Source: CAIRDP01 sp037134895 (GTDB lineage: Bacteria; Bacteroidota; Bacteroidia; Bacteroidales; FEN-979). From it: a stretch of DNA of 64,000 nucleotides. Each line of letters starts with the position of its first letter. Positions within the stretch are counted from its first letter, which is position 1. Positions 34,500 through 43,183 of this stretch are shown here, in pieces. The position numbers were made by a program, and so were the translations under genes. The DNA is taken from assembly GCA_037134895.1 (NCBI GenBank), contig JBAXLI010000013.1, positions 1 through 64,000 of the forward strand, given 5' to 3'. Below the pieces are notes generated by a model. It saw only the letters and a list, made by a program, of their open reading frames with translations. It ran no database searches and was not told the DNA's origin.

Positions 34500-37010
34500 T
34501 CATTCAGGGGACCTTTTGATTATATGATCTCCATCTTCTTTTTTATCTCCCTTGCCGTTAACTTCCTTGCGAATATGTACATCCTGCTGAGGAAAAGGTA
34601 TGATGATCCCTCGTTCCCTGAAGAGGCTGTCAATTGAAACAATCAGATCACTCCTCACATCGAAGCCGATATCGAAATGCGGCACCCAGAATTTTAAGCT
34701 GATGTGTACCGAACTGCTGCTGAATTTGGTTACAAATGCAAGAGGTTGCGGATCCTTCAAAATCCGGGAATCATTTTGCATCAGGTCAAGTAAAAGGCGT
34801 TTTGTCTTGTCAAGATCCGTTCCATAGGCAACACCGAGTAGCAGTTCAAATCTCCTGTGACTGCTTCCCAATGTCCAGTTCACAAGGTGCTGGTTTAATA
34901 AATCACCATTGGGAATTATGACGTCGGCACCATCCCAGGTAGTGACGACGCTGCTTCGGATCCCGATCGATTTCATCCTCCCTGTCTGCCCTGCAAATTC
35001 CACGATGTCTCCAACATTTACAGGCTTTTCAAAGGCAATGACAAGCCCGCTTATCAGGTTATTGACCAGGGTCTGTAAGCCAAAACCGATACCTACACTC
35101 ACAGCTCCCAGGATTATGGCAAAACGGTCCATGGGGAATCCTGCTGCAATAAATGCCACCAAAACCCCTGCAGTGATTATGGCAATCCGAATCAGTACCA
35201 GCCAACTGCCAAGTCCACCTTTTTTAGAGTTTTTATGTATAGACATATTATCAGACGACAGGAACAGGACAATCCGGGAAATCAAGGCTGAAAGGAAGAT
35301 AACCAGCATGAAGATGAGAATACTTTGGTAATTGAAAGAAAACATGCCAATCGTGCGGGTTGTTGTCAATGAATCTCGAAATGGCAGGAACAAAGTTTGA
35401 AAATAATAGGTACTCCGTAAGATCAGGACAAACCAGCCGGCGAAACAGATCAAATAATAGAAGAATGGTAGATCTTTACTGGCTTTTTCATCGGGTAATA
35501 AGCGTGTTTTTCCTTCAGATCCCTGGTAAAAATAAAAGGAGATAAGCAGGGTTTCGTTTACAAAGCGGGCAGTCCAAAAGAGTAAAACAACAATGAAAGT
35601 AAATATTCCATTGGTCATGAAGATTTTGGCTAGGTTAAAACCGCCGGTAAGATTAAAATAGATAGCCGGAATCTGAAGCAAGGCCAGCAATCCGATTAGC
35701 ACAAAAATGATCCTGTCTTTGATTTCCTTTTTTTTCTTTGATACAAGGAAGAAGATACCTGCTGAAACTCCTGAAAAACTCAGTAAAAGCATGCTACACA
35801 ATTCGAATGATGAATGCCGTAAAATCAAATTACTGATCAGGGCAAGAAGGAATAAAAGAATGAAAAACAACCAGGTTTTGAACAAGAACGGTGTGAACGA
35901 TTTTTTTAAAATCAAAATAAGCGAAAATGTGATGAGAATCCAGATAACACAATTGAAAATAAAAGGTGGCAATGGAAGAAAAAACTGTGAAATGGTCAGG
36001 GAGATCAGGATTGCAGACGCCAAGGGGTTTCCTAACACATGTCCGCTACCGGTGAGGTGCCCATGGGATCCCTCGTTGTTCACTTTTCGCCTCAGCATGA
36101 GCAGGTACAAGTAGAGTCCTAAGGCAAAAACAAGTATCAGAATAATTTTATCACGATGATTTACGCTATAAAAAAATATTGCAAGTTTAGCCTTTCCGTA
36201 TGAATAGGTAATGATCTGACCGAAAGGCCTGTCATTGATGAGGTTTTCTCCAAAAAAGCCGAGTTCGTTTGTCCTGAATTGCTGAAATACTTTTGAATGT
36301 AATGATTCCGTTTCAATAATATCTGATTCAAGTTCGAATTTAAGCAGGTTTACCTGGATCTCAAGTTTCTGAATGCTATCCAATGAAGTCTTGAGTTTCG
36401 TGTTAACGGGGTTGATATCCCGGGTCAGAAAGAGGAGTTTCTGCAGATAACTTGTCATGGAAGCTGAATCGACCGGGACCTGGTATATTATACTATCCAT
36501 GGCAAGAGAATCAAGCCTGGACTGTGAGTGACCTAATGATCTGTGGTAAGCCAATATTTGCTGCAGGCGGTTGTCCGTTCTCTTCAACAATTCGTTCAGG
36601 AGGCGGCTGGTTGTCGTAAGGTTAGGCACCGTCTGAATTTTGTCCTCATTTGTAATAACGCCATCAACAGCCTGCTCTCTCCAGCGCGTTAACTGAATTA
36701 ATTCATCCCTGATCTCATGATATTTAAAGCCGATCCTGAGAAAATTCCTTGCTTTCTCGATTTCATTTTTAAGCAGAAAGAAATTCCTGCTTTGTTTAAG
36801 AACCAACTGGTGTTGCCGGTAGTTTGCCTGGCTTTGTTTTAAACCCAGGTCAGCCAGATCTTTAGCCTTGCTTTGTTTGGCGTGCATTTCAAAATCCAGG
36901 GCATGGACCGAATCCACAAGAGGGATGCTTACCTGAGCAAAGCAAGTGAAGCAGTAAAATGCAAGACAGAATGCGAAAATGCTGAAAAATAATTTACCAG
37001 GCTGGCTCAT
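34500..37010 (-). CDS. Large MscS-family mechanosensitive channel
   Basis: An 836-residue protein with a signal-like N-terminus (CFAQVSIP), a long helical periplasmic part rich in coiled-coil (residues 30-250), about nine transmembrane helices, and a C-terminal MscS core: GIGFGLQTLVNNLISGLVIAFEKPVNVGDIVEFAGQTGRMKSIGIR, then the cytosolic vestibule. It resembles the MscK/MscM group. It probably releases solutes on hypoosmotic shock. It lies 35 bases after the four-helix gene in the same transcript, under regulon site 6. Confidence 0.92.
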   Translation of the reverse strand: MSQPGKLFFSIFAFCLAFYCFTCFAQVSIPLVDSVHALDFEMHAKQSKAKDLADLGLKQSQANYRQHQLVLKQSRNFFLLKNEIEKARNFLRIGFKYHEIRDELIQLTRWREQAVDGVITNEDKIQTVPNLTTTSRLLNELLKRTDNRLQQILAYHRSLGHSQSRLDSLAMDSIIYQVPVDSASMTSYLQKLLFLTRDINPVNTKLKTSLDSIQKLEIQVNLLKFELESDIIETESLHSKVFQQFRTNELGFFGENLINDRPFGQIITYSYGKAKLAIFFYSVNHRDKIILILVFALGLYLYLLMLRRKVNNEGSHGHLTGSGHVLGNPLASAILISLTISQFFLPLPPFIFNCVIWILITFSLILILKKSFTPFLFKTWLFFILLFLLALISNLILRHSSFELCSMLLLSFSGVSAGIFFLVSKKKKEIKDRIIFVLIGLLALLQIPAIYFNLTGGFNLAKIFMTNGIFTFIVVLLFWTARFVNETLLISFYFYQGSEGKTRLLPDEKASKDLPFFYYLICFAGWFVLILRSTYYFQTLFLPFRDSLTTTRTIGMFSFNYQSILIFMLVIFLSALISRIVLFLSSDNMSIHKNSKKGGLGSWLVLIRIAIITAGVLVAFIAAGFPMDRFAIILGAVSVGIGFGLQTLVNNLISGLVIAFEKPVNVGDIVEFAGQTGRMKSIGIRSSVVTTWDGADVIIPNGDLLNQHLVNWTLGSSHRRFELLLGVAYGTDLDKTKRLLLDLMQNDSRILKDPQPLAFVTKFSSSSVHISLKFWVPHFDIGFDVRSDLIVSIDSLFRERGIIIPFPQQDVHIRKEVNGKGDKKEDGDHIIKRSPE

Positions 37011-37045
37011 GCATCAATTGTTGGCATATAATCCTCTGTCTTTTA

Positions 37046-37570
37046 TCAGGCCGACGGCTTTCCCTTCAGAAAAATGTCGAGAACCACTTTGGGCCCAAGC
37101 ACTCTGGAAAGTTCGTGAATGGCAAAAAAAGGAATAAAGGCGGTGAACACGATCAGTGAACCACCGAAGTACTCGTAAGTTCCGATATGAGATAAGGAAT
37201 CCGTAATACCCTGCATTGTGTAGGTATGAAAAAAACCTTTTACCGATAATTCTATTGCATTAAAAATTGCAAGCCAGACTGTAAACATTAATGATCTGCC
37301 AAGTATTGACCAGATCAGCGGCCTGTTTTCAAACCAATGGCCAAGCCTCATCATACTGCCTATTGAAACAACTTTACCAAGTACCAATGCATTGATAAGC
37401 CCGAAACCCCATTCTGTATAAACAATGTTTTGTTCAGCAAGGACCAGACGTTTATAAGTGATAAATACCGCAAAAAAAACCGCAAGGTATGCCACGTTGA
37501 TCCAATATTCAATAAATTCTTTTTTAAATTTTTCTTTAAAGGTTTTCTTTGTTTTGACTTCTGCATCCAT
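37046..37570 (-). CDS. Four-helix membrane protein, unknown
   Basis: A 174-residue protein with a basic N-terminus (KTKKTFKEKFKKEFI) and four predicted membrane helices, including FFAVFITYK, LINALVLGKVV and FGGSLIVFTAFIPFFAIHELSRVLG. No family is recognised. The gene is first in the operon with MscS and lies directly behind regulon site 6, so its product may modify or assist the channel. Confidence 0.7.
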   Translation of the reverse strand: MDAEVKTKKTFKEKFKKEFIEYWINVAYLAVFFAVFITYKRLVLAEQNIVYTEWGFGLINALVLGKVVSIGSMMRLGHWFENRPLIWSILGRSLMFTVWLAIFNAIELSVKGFFHTYTMQGITDSLSHIGTYEYFGGSLIVFTAFIPFFAIHELSRVLGPKVVLDIFLKGKPSA

Positions 37571-37593
37571 TGTTTTAAATATTTAAAACACAT

Positions 37594-37641
37594 TAAAAGT
37601 ACATTCTTTCCTTACAATGTACAATACTTAATACTGAGTAT
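37594..37641 (-). promoter_or_regulatory. Regulon site 6: 18-bp dyad plus -7 box, MscS operon
   Basis: On the minus strand ATACTCA-GTAT-TAAGTAT (37641-37624) is a perfect copy of the dyad. TACTTTTA (37601-37594) follows after exactly 22 bases, one mismatch from TAnnTTTG. It would drive the four-helix and MscS genes. Confidence 0.65.
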
Positions 37642-37657
37642 TGTATGCCATCTGATT

Positions 37658-38599
37658 TTATTTCCTTTTTAACAAGTCCCTGCCCCAGCGATATTGCCAG
37701 GCTATTCCTATCGTATTGAAATCACTTCCTGTGCGTGTTGAAACACCGGTACTAAGGTATAATTTCAGTGAGTTGTGGATGTTTAACGGCAGTGCAAAGG
37801 TAAGGCCGAGGCGGGTGTTCTTCTGCATAGCGTTTCCCTCAGCGCCATTCACTGAAGGCCGGCCACCCCAATAATAGGTGCCATCAATTGCTGCCCAGAT
37901 GCCAGACCTGAAGTTGTAAATCACATGTCCCTGGATATATCCTATTGGAGATAAGGACAAGGAATTCCCCTGGTAAAATTCATGGTCAACAGTGTAAAAT
38001 GAAGCTCCTACAGCCAATTCCATAAACAGGGGGCCGAATTTTTTGGATGCGCCTATTTCGGGTTTAAAGGTAAACCTGTTCGTTCCGATGTTAACAAGTC
38101 TTTCAGGATCGTATTGACTGAAAGGCAAATTAATCTGAAGGCTCGCACCAACGACTAGATTCTGTTTATAATTCTTAAAGCCAGATAAAGGCAATGCCGG
38201 AGCTCCAATGAAATTCACTGTTATCCGAACACGGGGATCAGCAAATCCTTCAACATTCCGGGTTAACTGTTGTCCCTGGAAATCTGCAGAACCACTAAGC
38301 CATGCAAAGGGTATGATCACGTCGATCTTGCCTGAAATACCTCCAAAATCAATGGAACGGGCATAAGCTAATACAGGACCATGAACCTGAATATGTGCAT
38401 TTTCAAGTTGAATTGCAGGGTCAAATAAAACACTTCCCTCCTGGTATATATAACCAGCGATCAAAAAATTCAATCCGACTGGGGTGTTTGAATAGGCTCT
38501 GGGCTCAAGATCCTGGGCCCGGACAAGGGATGATTTTGAAACAAAAAAGATAGCAACGAATAGAATTAAACACTTTATCTTAAATCCTTGCAGGGTCAT
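37658..38599 (-). CDS. Outer-membrane transporter of the phenol/meta-pathway type
   Basis: A 313-residue protein with a signal peptide (cleavage after LVRAQ) and a barrel pattern of alternating residues. Motifs such as YSNTPVGLNFLIAGYIYQEGSVLFDP and FADPRVRITVNFIGAP match the Phenol_MetA_deg outer-membrane family. Members take up small hydrophobic or aromatic compounds. It starts 6 bases after the aquaporin stop, so it is the last gene of the GH63-GH13 operon; the substrate of this member may instead be a carbohydrate or polyol. Confidence 0.8.
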   Translation of the reverse strand: MTLQGFKIKCLILFVAIFFVSKSSLVRAQDLEPRAYSNTPVGLNFLIAGYIYQEGSVLFDPAIQLENAHIQVHGPVLAYARSIDFGGISGKIDVIIPFAWLSGSADFQGQQLTRNVEGFADPRVRITVNFIGAPALPLSGFKNYKQNLVVGASLQINLPFSQYDPERLVNIGTNRFTFKPEIGASKKFGPLFMELAVGASFYTVDHEFYQGNSLSLSPIGYIQGHVIYNFRSGIWAAIDGTYYWGGRPSVNGAEGNAMQKNTRLGLTFALPLNIHNSLKLYLSTGVSTRTGSDFNTIGIAWQYRWGRDLLKRK

Positions 38600-38605
38600 A
38601 TTCCA

Positions 38606-39388
38606 TCAGGATTTGGTTCTTCGCAACAAGGCATCACCATCGCTGTGGCTGTCGAAATAATACAGTTTGGCTACGGTTATGCGCTTTGCGAGAAGGCTGC
38701 AGGCAAGGCTTGCAAGGAAGGCGCCTGCAAACGGACCGATCCAATAGATCCACCATCCCGTCCACTCACCGGATATAATTGCCGGGCCAAGACTACGTGC
38801 AGGATTTGTACTGGTTCCTGAGATTGCTGCTTCCAGGGGAACCATTATCGCATAGAGAAACGGAATCATAAACGGAGTAAACTGCCGGAGGTGTCTGAAT
38901 CCAATAAAAATTACAAGAAGTGAGACCAAGGCAAAAGTTGTGATAACCTCGCCAAACAAAACGGTATAAACGGAGTATCCTTCTCCCGGCACGGTTGCAC
39001 CGAACAAAACACTCCGCCCCATATCACCCCAGAGGAGGAGGGGCAGACAGCCAGCAACAGCACCGGTCAATTGTGCCAGTATGTATGTGATTGCCAGGCG
39101 TGGTTCAATCTTACGAAACAACAGGAATACCATTGTAACTGCCGGGTTGATATGCGCCCCGCTGACTTTTCCTATCGGGGATAGTGCAATCGATGCGCCT
39201 ATAGATCCAAAAAGGAAACCGGTGATCATTTGTCTTACTTTAACATTCGGGATCAGCTGCCCTAAAGGACTACCATTCCCGAACATAATAATAACGAGTG
39301 ACAGGCCGCCCAGCAATAACAGAGCAGTACCAATGAATTCGGCAACAAAAAACTGAACGCGGTATCTTAGATCATTTACATCATTCAT
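38606..39388 (-). CDS. MIP-family channel (aquaporin / glycerol facilitator)
   Basis: A 260-residue protein with six membrane helices and both half-helix signatures, HINPAV (NPA at 81-83) and STNPARSLGPA. Selectivity cannot be read safely; the second NPAR form is common in aquaporins and ammonia or polyol channels. Its start overlaps the lactonase stop by 8 bases (ATGAATGA), which suggests coupled translation. It would move water or a small neutral solute in the stress or sugar-release operon. Confidence 0.92.
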   Translation of the reverse strand: MNDVNDLRYRVQFFVAEFIGTALLLLGGLSLVIIMFGNGSPLGQLIPNVKVRQMITGFLFGSIGASIALSPIGKVSGAHINPAVTMVFLLFRKIEPRLAITYILAQLTGAVAGCLPLLLWGDMGRSVLFGATVPGEGYSVYTVLFGEVITTFALVSLLVIFIGFRHLRQFTPFMIPFLYAIMVPLEAAISGTSTNPARSLGPAIISGEWTGWWIYWIGPFAGAFLASLACSLLAKRITVAKLYYFDSHSDGDALLRRTKS

Positions 39389-40535
39389 ACAATGTAAAAT
39401 TTATGCAAACAGGAGAAACTATTTTGACCGTTTGAGATGTTTGACTCAACTGGCCGCTGGCCTGATCGATCCTGAAGAGAACAATATTATCCGAGTTCTG
39501 GTTTGCTACAAAGAGCCAGTGACCTGTTGGATCGATTTCAAAACTGCGCGGGGTCTCACCCCCGGTTGAAACCCATTCGACCGGTGTCAGGCTTCCATTT
39601 TTTGAATTAATACTGAAGAGTCCGATATTATCAGCCCCCCTGTTCGAAACATAAAGAAATTTTCCTGTGGCGTCCAGAGCTATCTCCGCCGCAGTATTTT
39701 CACCGTGGAAGATTTTGGGAAGCGTTGAGATGGTTTGCTTCGCCAGCATCCTACCGGTTTCTGATTCATATGAAAAGCTGGTAATTGTTGAGCTTAACTC
39801 ATTCAATACGTAAATAAATTTCCCTGATGGTGGAAACGCAATATGTCTTGGACCTGAGCCGGGATCCAACTTTACAAACCCTGAGTCTATGGGGAAAAGA
39901 GAACCATTGCCGGCATCGAACCGGTATTTTAAGATTTTGTCAATTCCAAGATCGGCTATCATGACATACAGGTTGTCGTTGGTCACCCTGATATAATGAG
40001 CATGCGGTCCGGTCTGCCGTTTAGGGTTAGGACCTGACCCCGTATTTTGAATGAATGCTGTATGCTCACCAAGTTTACCATCCCTTCCTACCGGGAACAC
40101 AACTGAATTACCACCGTTGTAATTTGCGACCATCAGGTATCGGGCTGATTTGTCAAGTGACAAATGTGCCGGAGCTGCTCCCAGTGAAGAAATCTGCTGA
40201 AGCAATGTCAGCTTACCCGACTCCTTGTTGATTGCAAATACACTAACTGCCCCGCTTTGCTTATTATGAAAAGAATCTGTCTCATTAACTGTATATAGGA
40301 ATCGTCCTTTTGAATCAATGGTGATAAAGGATGGGTTTTCCGTTTTTGCGACAAGCCCTAAAGGTTTCATGTTCCCTTTTGCAGGATTGAAACTGTAGGC
40401 ATAAATTCCTTCACTGCCCTTCCCGGTATACGTTCCTACAAAAACAAGGCATTTATGATGGGGTTCGGAGCACGCATGTAGAAACAGGATCGGAAATAGT
40501 ATAAATGCCAGATTTAAAATCCGATTGTGCTTCAT
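39381..40535 (-). CDS. Lactonase of the YbhE/Pgl beta-propeller type, lipoprotein
   Basis: A 384-residue protein with a lipobox at C22 (ILFLHACSEP), so exported and membrane-anchored. A seven-bladed propeller follows, with family repeats such as FVGTYTGKGSEGIYAYSF, APAHLSLDKSARYLMVANYNGG, GPHAHYIR and GPRHIAFPPSGKFIYVLNEL. Relatives hydrolyse 6-phosphogluconolactone or gluconolactone. Next to a glucose dehydrogenase, gluconolactone is the likely substrate, but their compartments may differ because the dehydrogenase has no signal peptide. Confidence 0.85.
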   Translation of the reverse strand: MKHNRILNLAFILFPILFLHACSEPHHKCLVFVGTYTGKGSEGIYAYSFNPAKGNMKPLGLVAKTENPSFITIDSKGRFLYTVNETDSFHNKQSGAVSVFAINKESGKLTLLQQISSLGAAPAHLSLDKSARYLMVANYNGGNSVVFPVGRDGKLGEHTAFIQNTGSGPNPKRQTGPHAHYIRVTNDNLYVMIADLGIDKILKYRFDAGNGSLFPIDSGFVKLDPGSGPRHIAFPPSGKFIYVLNELSSTITSFSYESETGRMLAKQTISTLPKIFHGENTAAEIALDATGKFLYVSNRGADNIGLFSINSKNGSLTPVEWVSTGGETPRSFEIDPTGHWLFVANQNSDNIVLFRIDQASGQLSQTSQTVKIVSPVCINFTLYE

Positions 40536-40587
40536 TCTCTTGGGGATAATGTTAAAATCTTCTTTTGAAATACCTTAAAAAAAACTG

Positions 40588-41643
40588 CTATATTTCCGAG
40601 AACTGGATGACAACTTTGATGTCCTCAGGCCGTCTTTGCAAGGCAAGCGTAAAATCCTCAGGTTTTTCCCGCCTGCTGATGAGTTTTGCCAGCCAGTTTT
40701 TATCAGCTTTTGCAAGCGTTTGACCGGCTCGGTACCATTGGCGCTTATTTGCATTCACACTACCAACGATTACAGTATTTCTTAAGACTGCGGAAGCAGC
40801 CATATCAGCAGTTGCGGCCTTTGTCATATGACCTCCATGGCCGACGCCTGTCAGACATAAAATTCCATTTGCAGCTAATTGCTGGATACAAGCTTCAATT
40901 ACTGGTCCCACTCCCGTACATTCTACAATTGCATCCGGTTCAAATCCGATATCAGCGACATTGCCAGAGTGATAGATAGCACCCAGTTCTCTAACCAGGT
41001 CAGGTTTGGACCCTGACTCCATCCTGTCAAGGACATGGATTTCTTCTATCCCCCAGATCTTCAAACTGAGGGCCGCCAGCAGTCCTATCGGACCTGCACC
41101 TGTAACCAGCACTCTGGAAGGCTCCCAGAAAGAACGGCGGCTTATCATACCTATCTGCTCCAATGCTTTAGTTACAACCGTTGTAGGTTCAAGGAGAACA
41201 CCCAGGATACCCAGTGAAGAATCGACTTTAATAGCGTATTCAGGCTCTATCCTCCATCGTTCCGACATATATCCGTGGATCTCTTTGATCCCCCGTTCTG
41301 TATAAAGTCCGTTACGGCACATGTCCCATTCCCCCACCGCACAATTCGGACAAGGGACAGGATCGGGACGGCGCACGATCCCTACAACCAGGTCCCCTTT
41401 TTTGAAACCGCCTGCAGTGCCGGGATCTATTACCCGGCCCAGGGATTCATGCCCCAAAATAAGATACTGCTGGCCCGGAGGGGCCCAGCCATACTTCCCT
41501 TCGACAATTTCGACATCTGTACCGCATACTCCGACGGCAATAGCCTCCACGAGGATTGACCCATCCCTCAAATCCGGCTCCGGCATATCCATAAGCCTCG
41601 CCGTTCCCGGCTTTTTAGGTTCGACAGTAATTGCTTTCATCAT
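40588..41643 (-). CDS. Glucose 1-dehydrogenase-type MDR dehydrogenase
   Basis: A 351-residue zinc-containing medium-chain dehydrogenase. Catalytic zinc site at CGTDVEIVEG with GHESLG following; structural cysteines lie in CPNCAVGEWDMC. The block RRPDPVPCPNCAVGEWDMCR and a GAGPIGLLAAL nucleotide site match glucose dehydrogenases of the archaeal/bacterial Gdh type, oxidising glucose to gluconolactone with NAD(P). The gene lies between the GH13 and lactonase genes, which fits a non-phosphorylating use of glucose released by the hydrolases. Confidence 0.85.
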   Translation of the reverse strand: MMKAITVEPKKPGTARLMDMPEPDLRDGSILVEAIAVGVCGTDVEIVEGKYGWAPPGQQYLILGHESLGRVIDPGTAGGFKKGDLVVGIVRRPDPVPCPNCAVGEWDMCRNGLYTERGIKEIHGYMSERWRIEPEYAIKVDSSLGILGVLLEPTTVVTKALEQIGMISRRSFWEPSRVLVTGAGPIGLLAALSLKIWGIEEIHVLDRMESGSKPDLVRELGAIYHSGNVADIGFEPDAIVECTGVGPVIEACIQQLAANGILCLTGVGHGGHMTKAATADMAASAVLRNTVIVGSVNANKRQWYRAGQTLAKADKNWLAKLISRREKPEDFTLALQRRPEDIKVVIQFSEI

Positions 41644-41673
41644 GACGCTTAACGTTTGTATTGATAAAGATTC

Positions 41674-43149
41674 CTAAACACCAATCTCAAAGATGTGATA
41701 CCCCCATGCAGGCAGATCAATAAAAATACCTTTTGACACTACCTCACTGCCTTCCCAATCATAAAAAGCAGGGCTCATCATTTCACTGAACCTGACCGGT
41801 TTGCCTCCCAGCTCAGAAAAGGGCAGACGGACAAGGCACTGACCGGCATGGCATGAATAGTTTATTACAACCAGGACCCGATCGTTATCCTTTCCCTCCC
41901 AGGCAAATGCCAGGAAGAAATCCGAACTTCCATTCCCGTCCCAGGCCGATTTGCATTCGAGCTGTTGCCAATGTCCGTCTCGAAAAACAGGTTTTTTTAT
42001 TAGAGAAAGAAAGTTTGTGTAAAACTTATGCAATGCCGGTTCTGTTGGTTCCTGCGGGGCTCGCACCAGGTGAGGGGAAATCCGTTTTTTCCGCCCTTCA
42101 AATTGTCCCTGGTGGAAAAACCTTAAGCCGGGTGATAAGAATGTTATCACGGCTGCAGCTTCATGCTTTTTCAGATCGAACGTTGCAGCCGCGCGCGGTT
42201 CGTCATGATTTTCAAGGAAGCGGGCAAGTTTATCCTGGTAATCCGGTACTGCAAACAAATGTTCTCGTACAGCTTTCGTATGGCCTTCTCTCAAACGGTC
42301 ATATAGCCGTTTATCATAAGCATAATCAAACCCCAGTTGCTGCATGTCCCACTCCATTTCCCAATATACTTCGGCCATGAAGCAGAAACCGGGAACTTTT
42401 TCGCGAACTGCTTTTATAGCGGATGACCAGAAGGCTTGAGCCTTGCGTCCCCATGTCTTTTCAAAAACCTCGGGGAGGATAAGCATCGCCATATCGCAAC
42501 GTACGCCGTCACACTGTCCTGAGATCCGAAGAAGTTCCTTGGTCATTGCTTTCACGGTTGCAGGATTACTATAATCCAGCTGAAGAGTATCGGGCCATCC
42601 TGCAAAATAAGGGTCCCTGCCGTATGCGAGTATCAATTCACCCTGATTACGTTTTACCCTTATGTAATTCTGCGGATAATGTTCAAGGTCACTCTCAGTT
42701 CCTGAAACAAAATAATCAGGGTGGTCCTCAAGCCAGGGATGGTCGGGTCCCATATGATTCGGTACAAAATCGAGCATGAGTTTAAGTCCACGCTTTTTTA
42801 ACCTGGCACGGAGTTTCTTCAGGGCGGGATCTCCGCCAAGTTCAGGATGTACATGATAAGCTGCGATTGCAAATCCGGAACCAGCTATATCCTCCTCGTG
42901 AAGATCCGGCAATGTATTCTCAAAATCACCAAGCCATTCAGGGTTTTCGCGGGAAATTTTCCGCCCAAGCTCACCTGTGGTCCACACGCTAAGAAACCAG
43001 ATCCAGTCAAAACCCAGATTTGCCAAGCGATCCAGTTCGATATCGGGGATATCATCAAGAGTGGCTTTCCGGCCAAGGTCCTGTGACAGTTCTGTGAGCC
43101 AAACCCTGGTGTTCACCTGGTACAAAGATGGATACTTCGGTCTCTTCAT
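41674..43149 (-). CDS. GH13 alpha-amylase-family enzyme
   Basis: A 491-residue enzyme starting at the ATG at 43149 (MKRPKYPSLYQV); the longer frame overlaps the upstream gene. All GH13 regions are present: DFVPNH (region I), GVRCDMAML with the nucleophile aspartate (II), FMAEVYW with the acid/base glutamate (III) and FLENHDEPR (IV). No signal peptide, so it is cytosolic. It cleaves or transfers an alpha-glucosidic bond; exact specificity cannot be read. Its gene follows the GH63 gene by 34 bases and precedes the dehydrogenase gene. Confidence 0.9.
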   Translation of the reverse strand: MKRPKYPSLYQVNTRVWLTELSQDLGRKATLDDIPDIELDRLANLGFDWIWFLSVWTTGELGRKISRENPEWLGDFENTLPDLHEEDIAGSGFAIAAYHVHPELGGDPALKKLRARLKKRGLKLMLDFVPNHMGPDHPWLEDHPDYFVSGTESDLEHYPQNYIRVKRNQGELILAYGRDPYFAGWPDTLQLDYSNPATVKAMTKELLRISGQCDGVRCDMAMLILPEVFEKTWGRKAQAFWSSAIKAVREKVPGFCFMAEVYWEMEWDMQQLGFDYAYDKRLYDRLREGHTKAVREHLFAVPDYQDKLARFLENHDEPRAAATFDLKKHEAAAVITFLSPGLRFFHQGQFEGRKKRISPHLVRAPQEPTEPALHKFYTNFLSLIKKPVFRDGHWQQLECKSAWDGNGSSDFFLAFAWEGKDNDRVLVVINYSCHAGQCLVRLPFSELGGKPVRFSEMMSPAFYDWEGSEVVSKGIFIDLPAWGYHIFEIGV

Positions 43150-43183
43150 GATGTTTTCTACGGTTTCTGACCGTATCTCCCTG

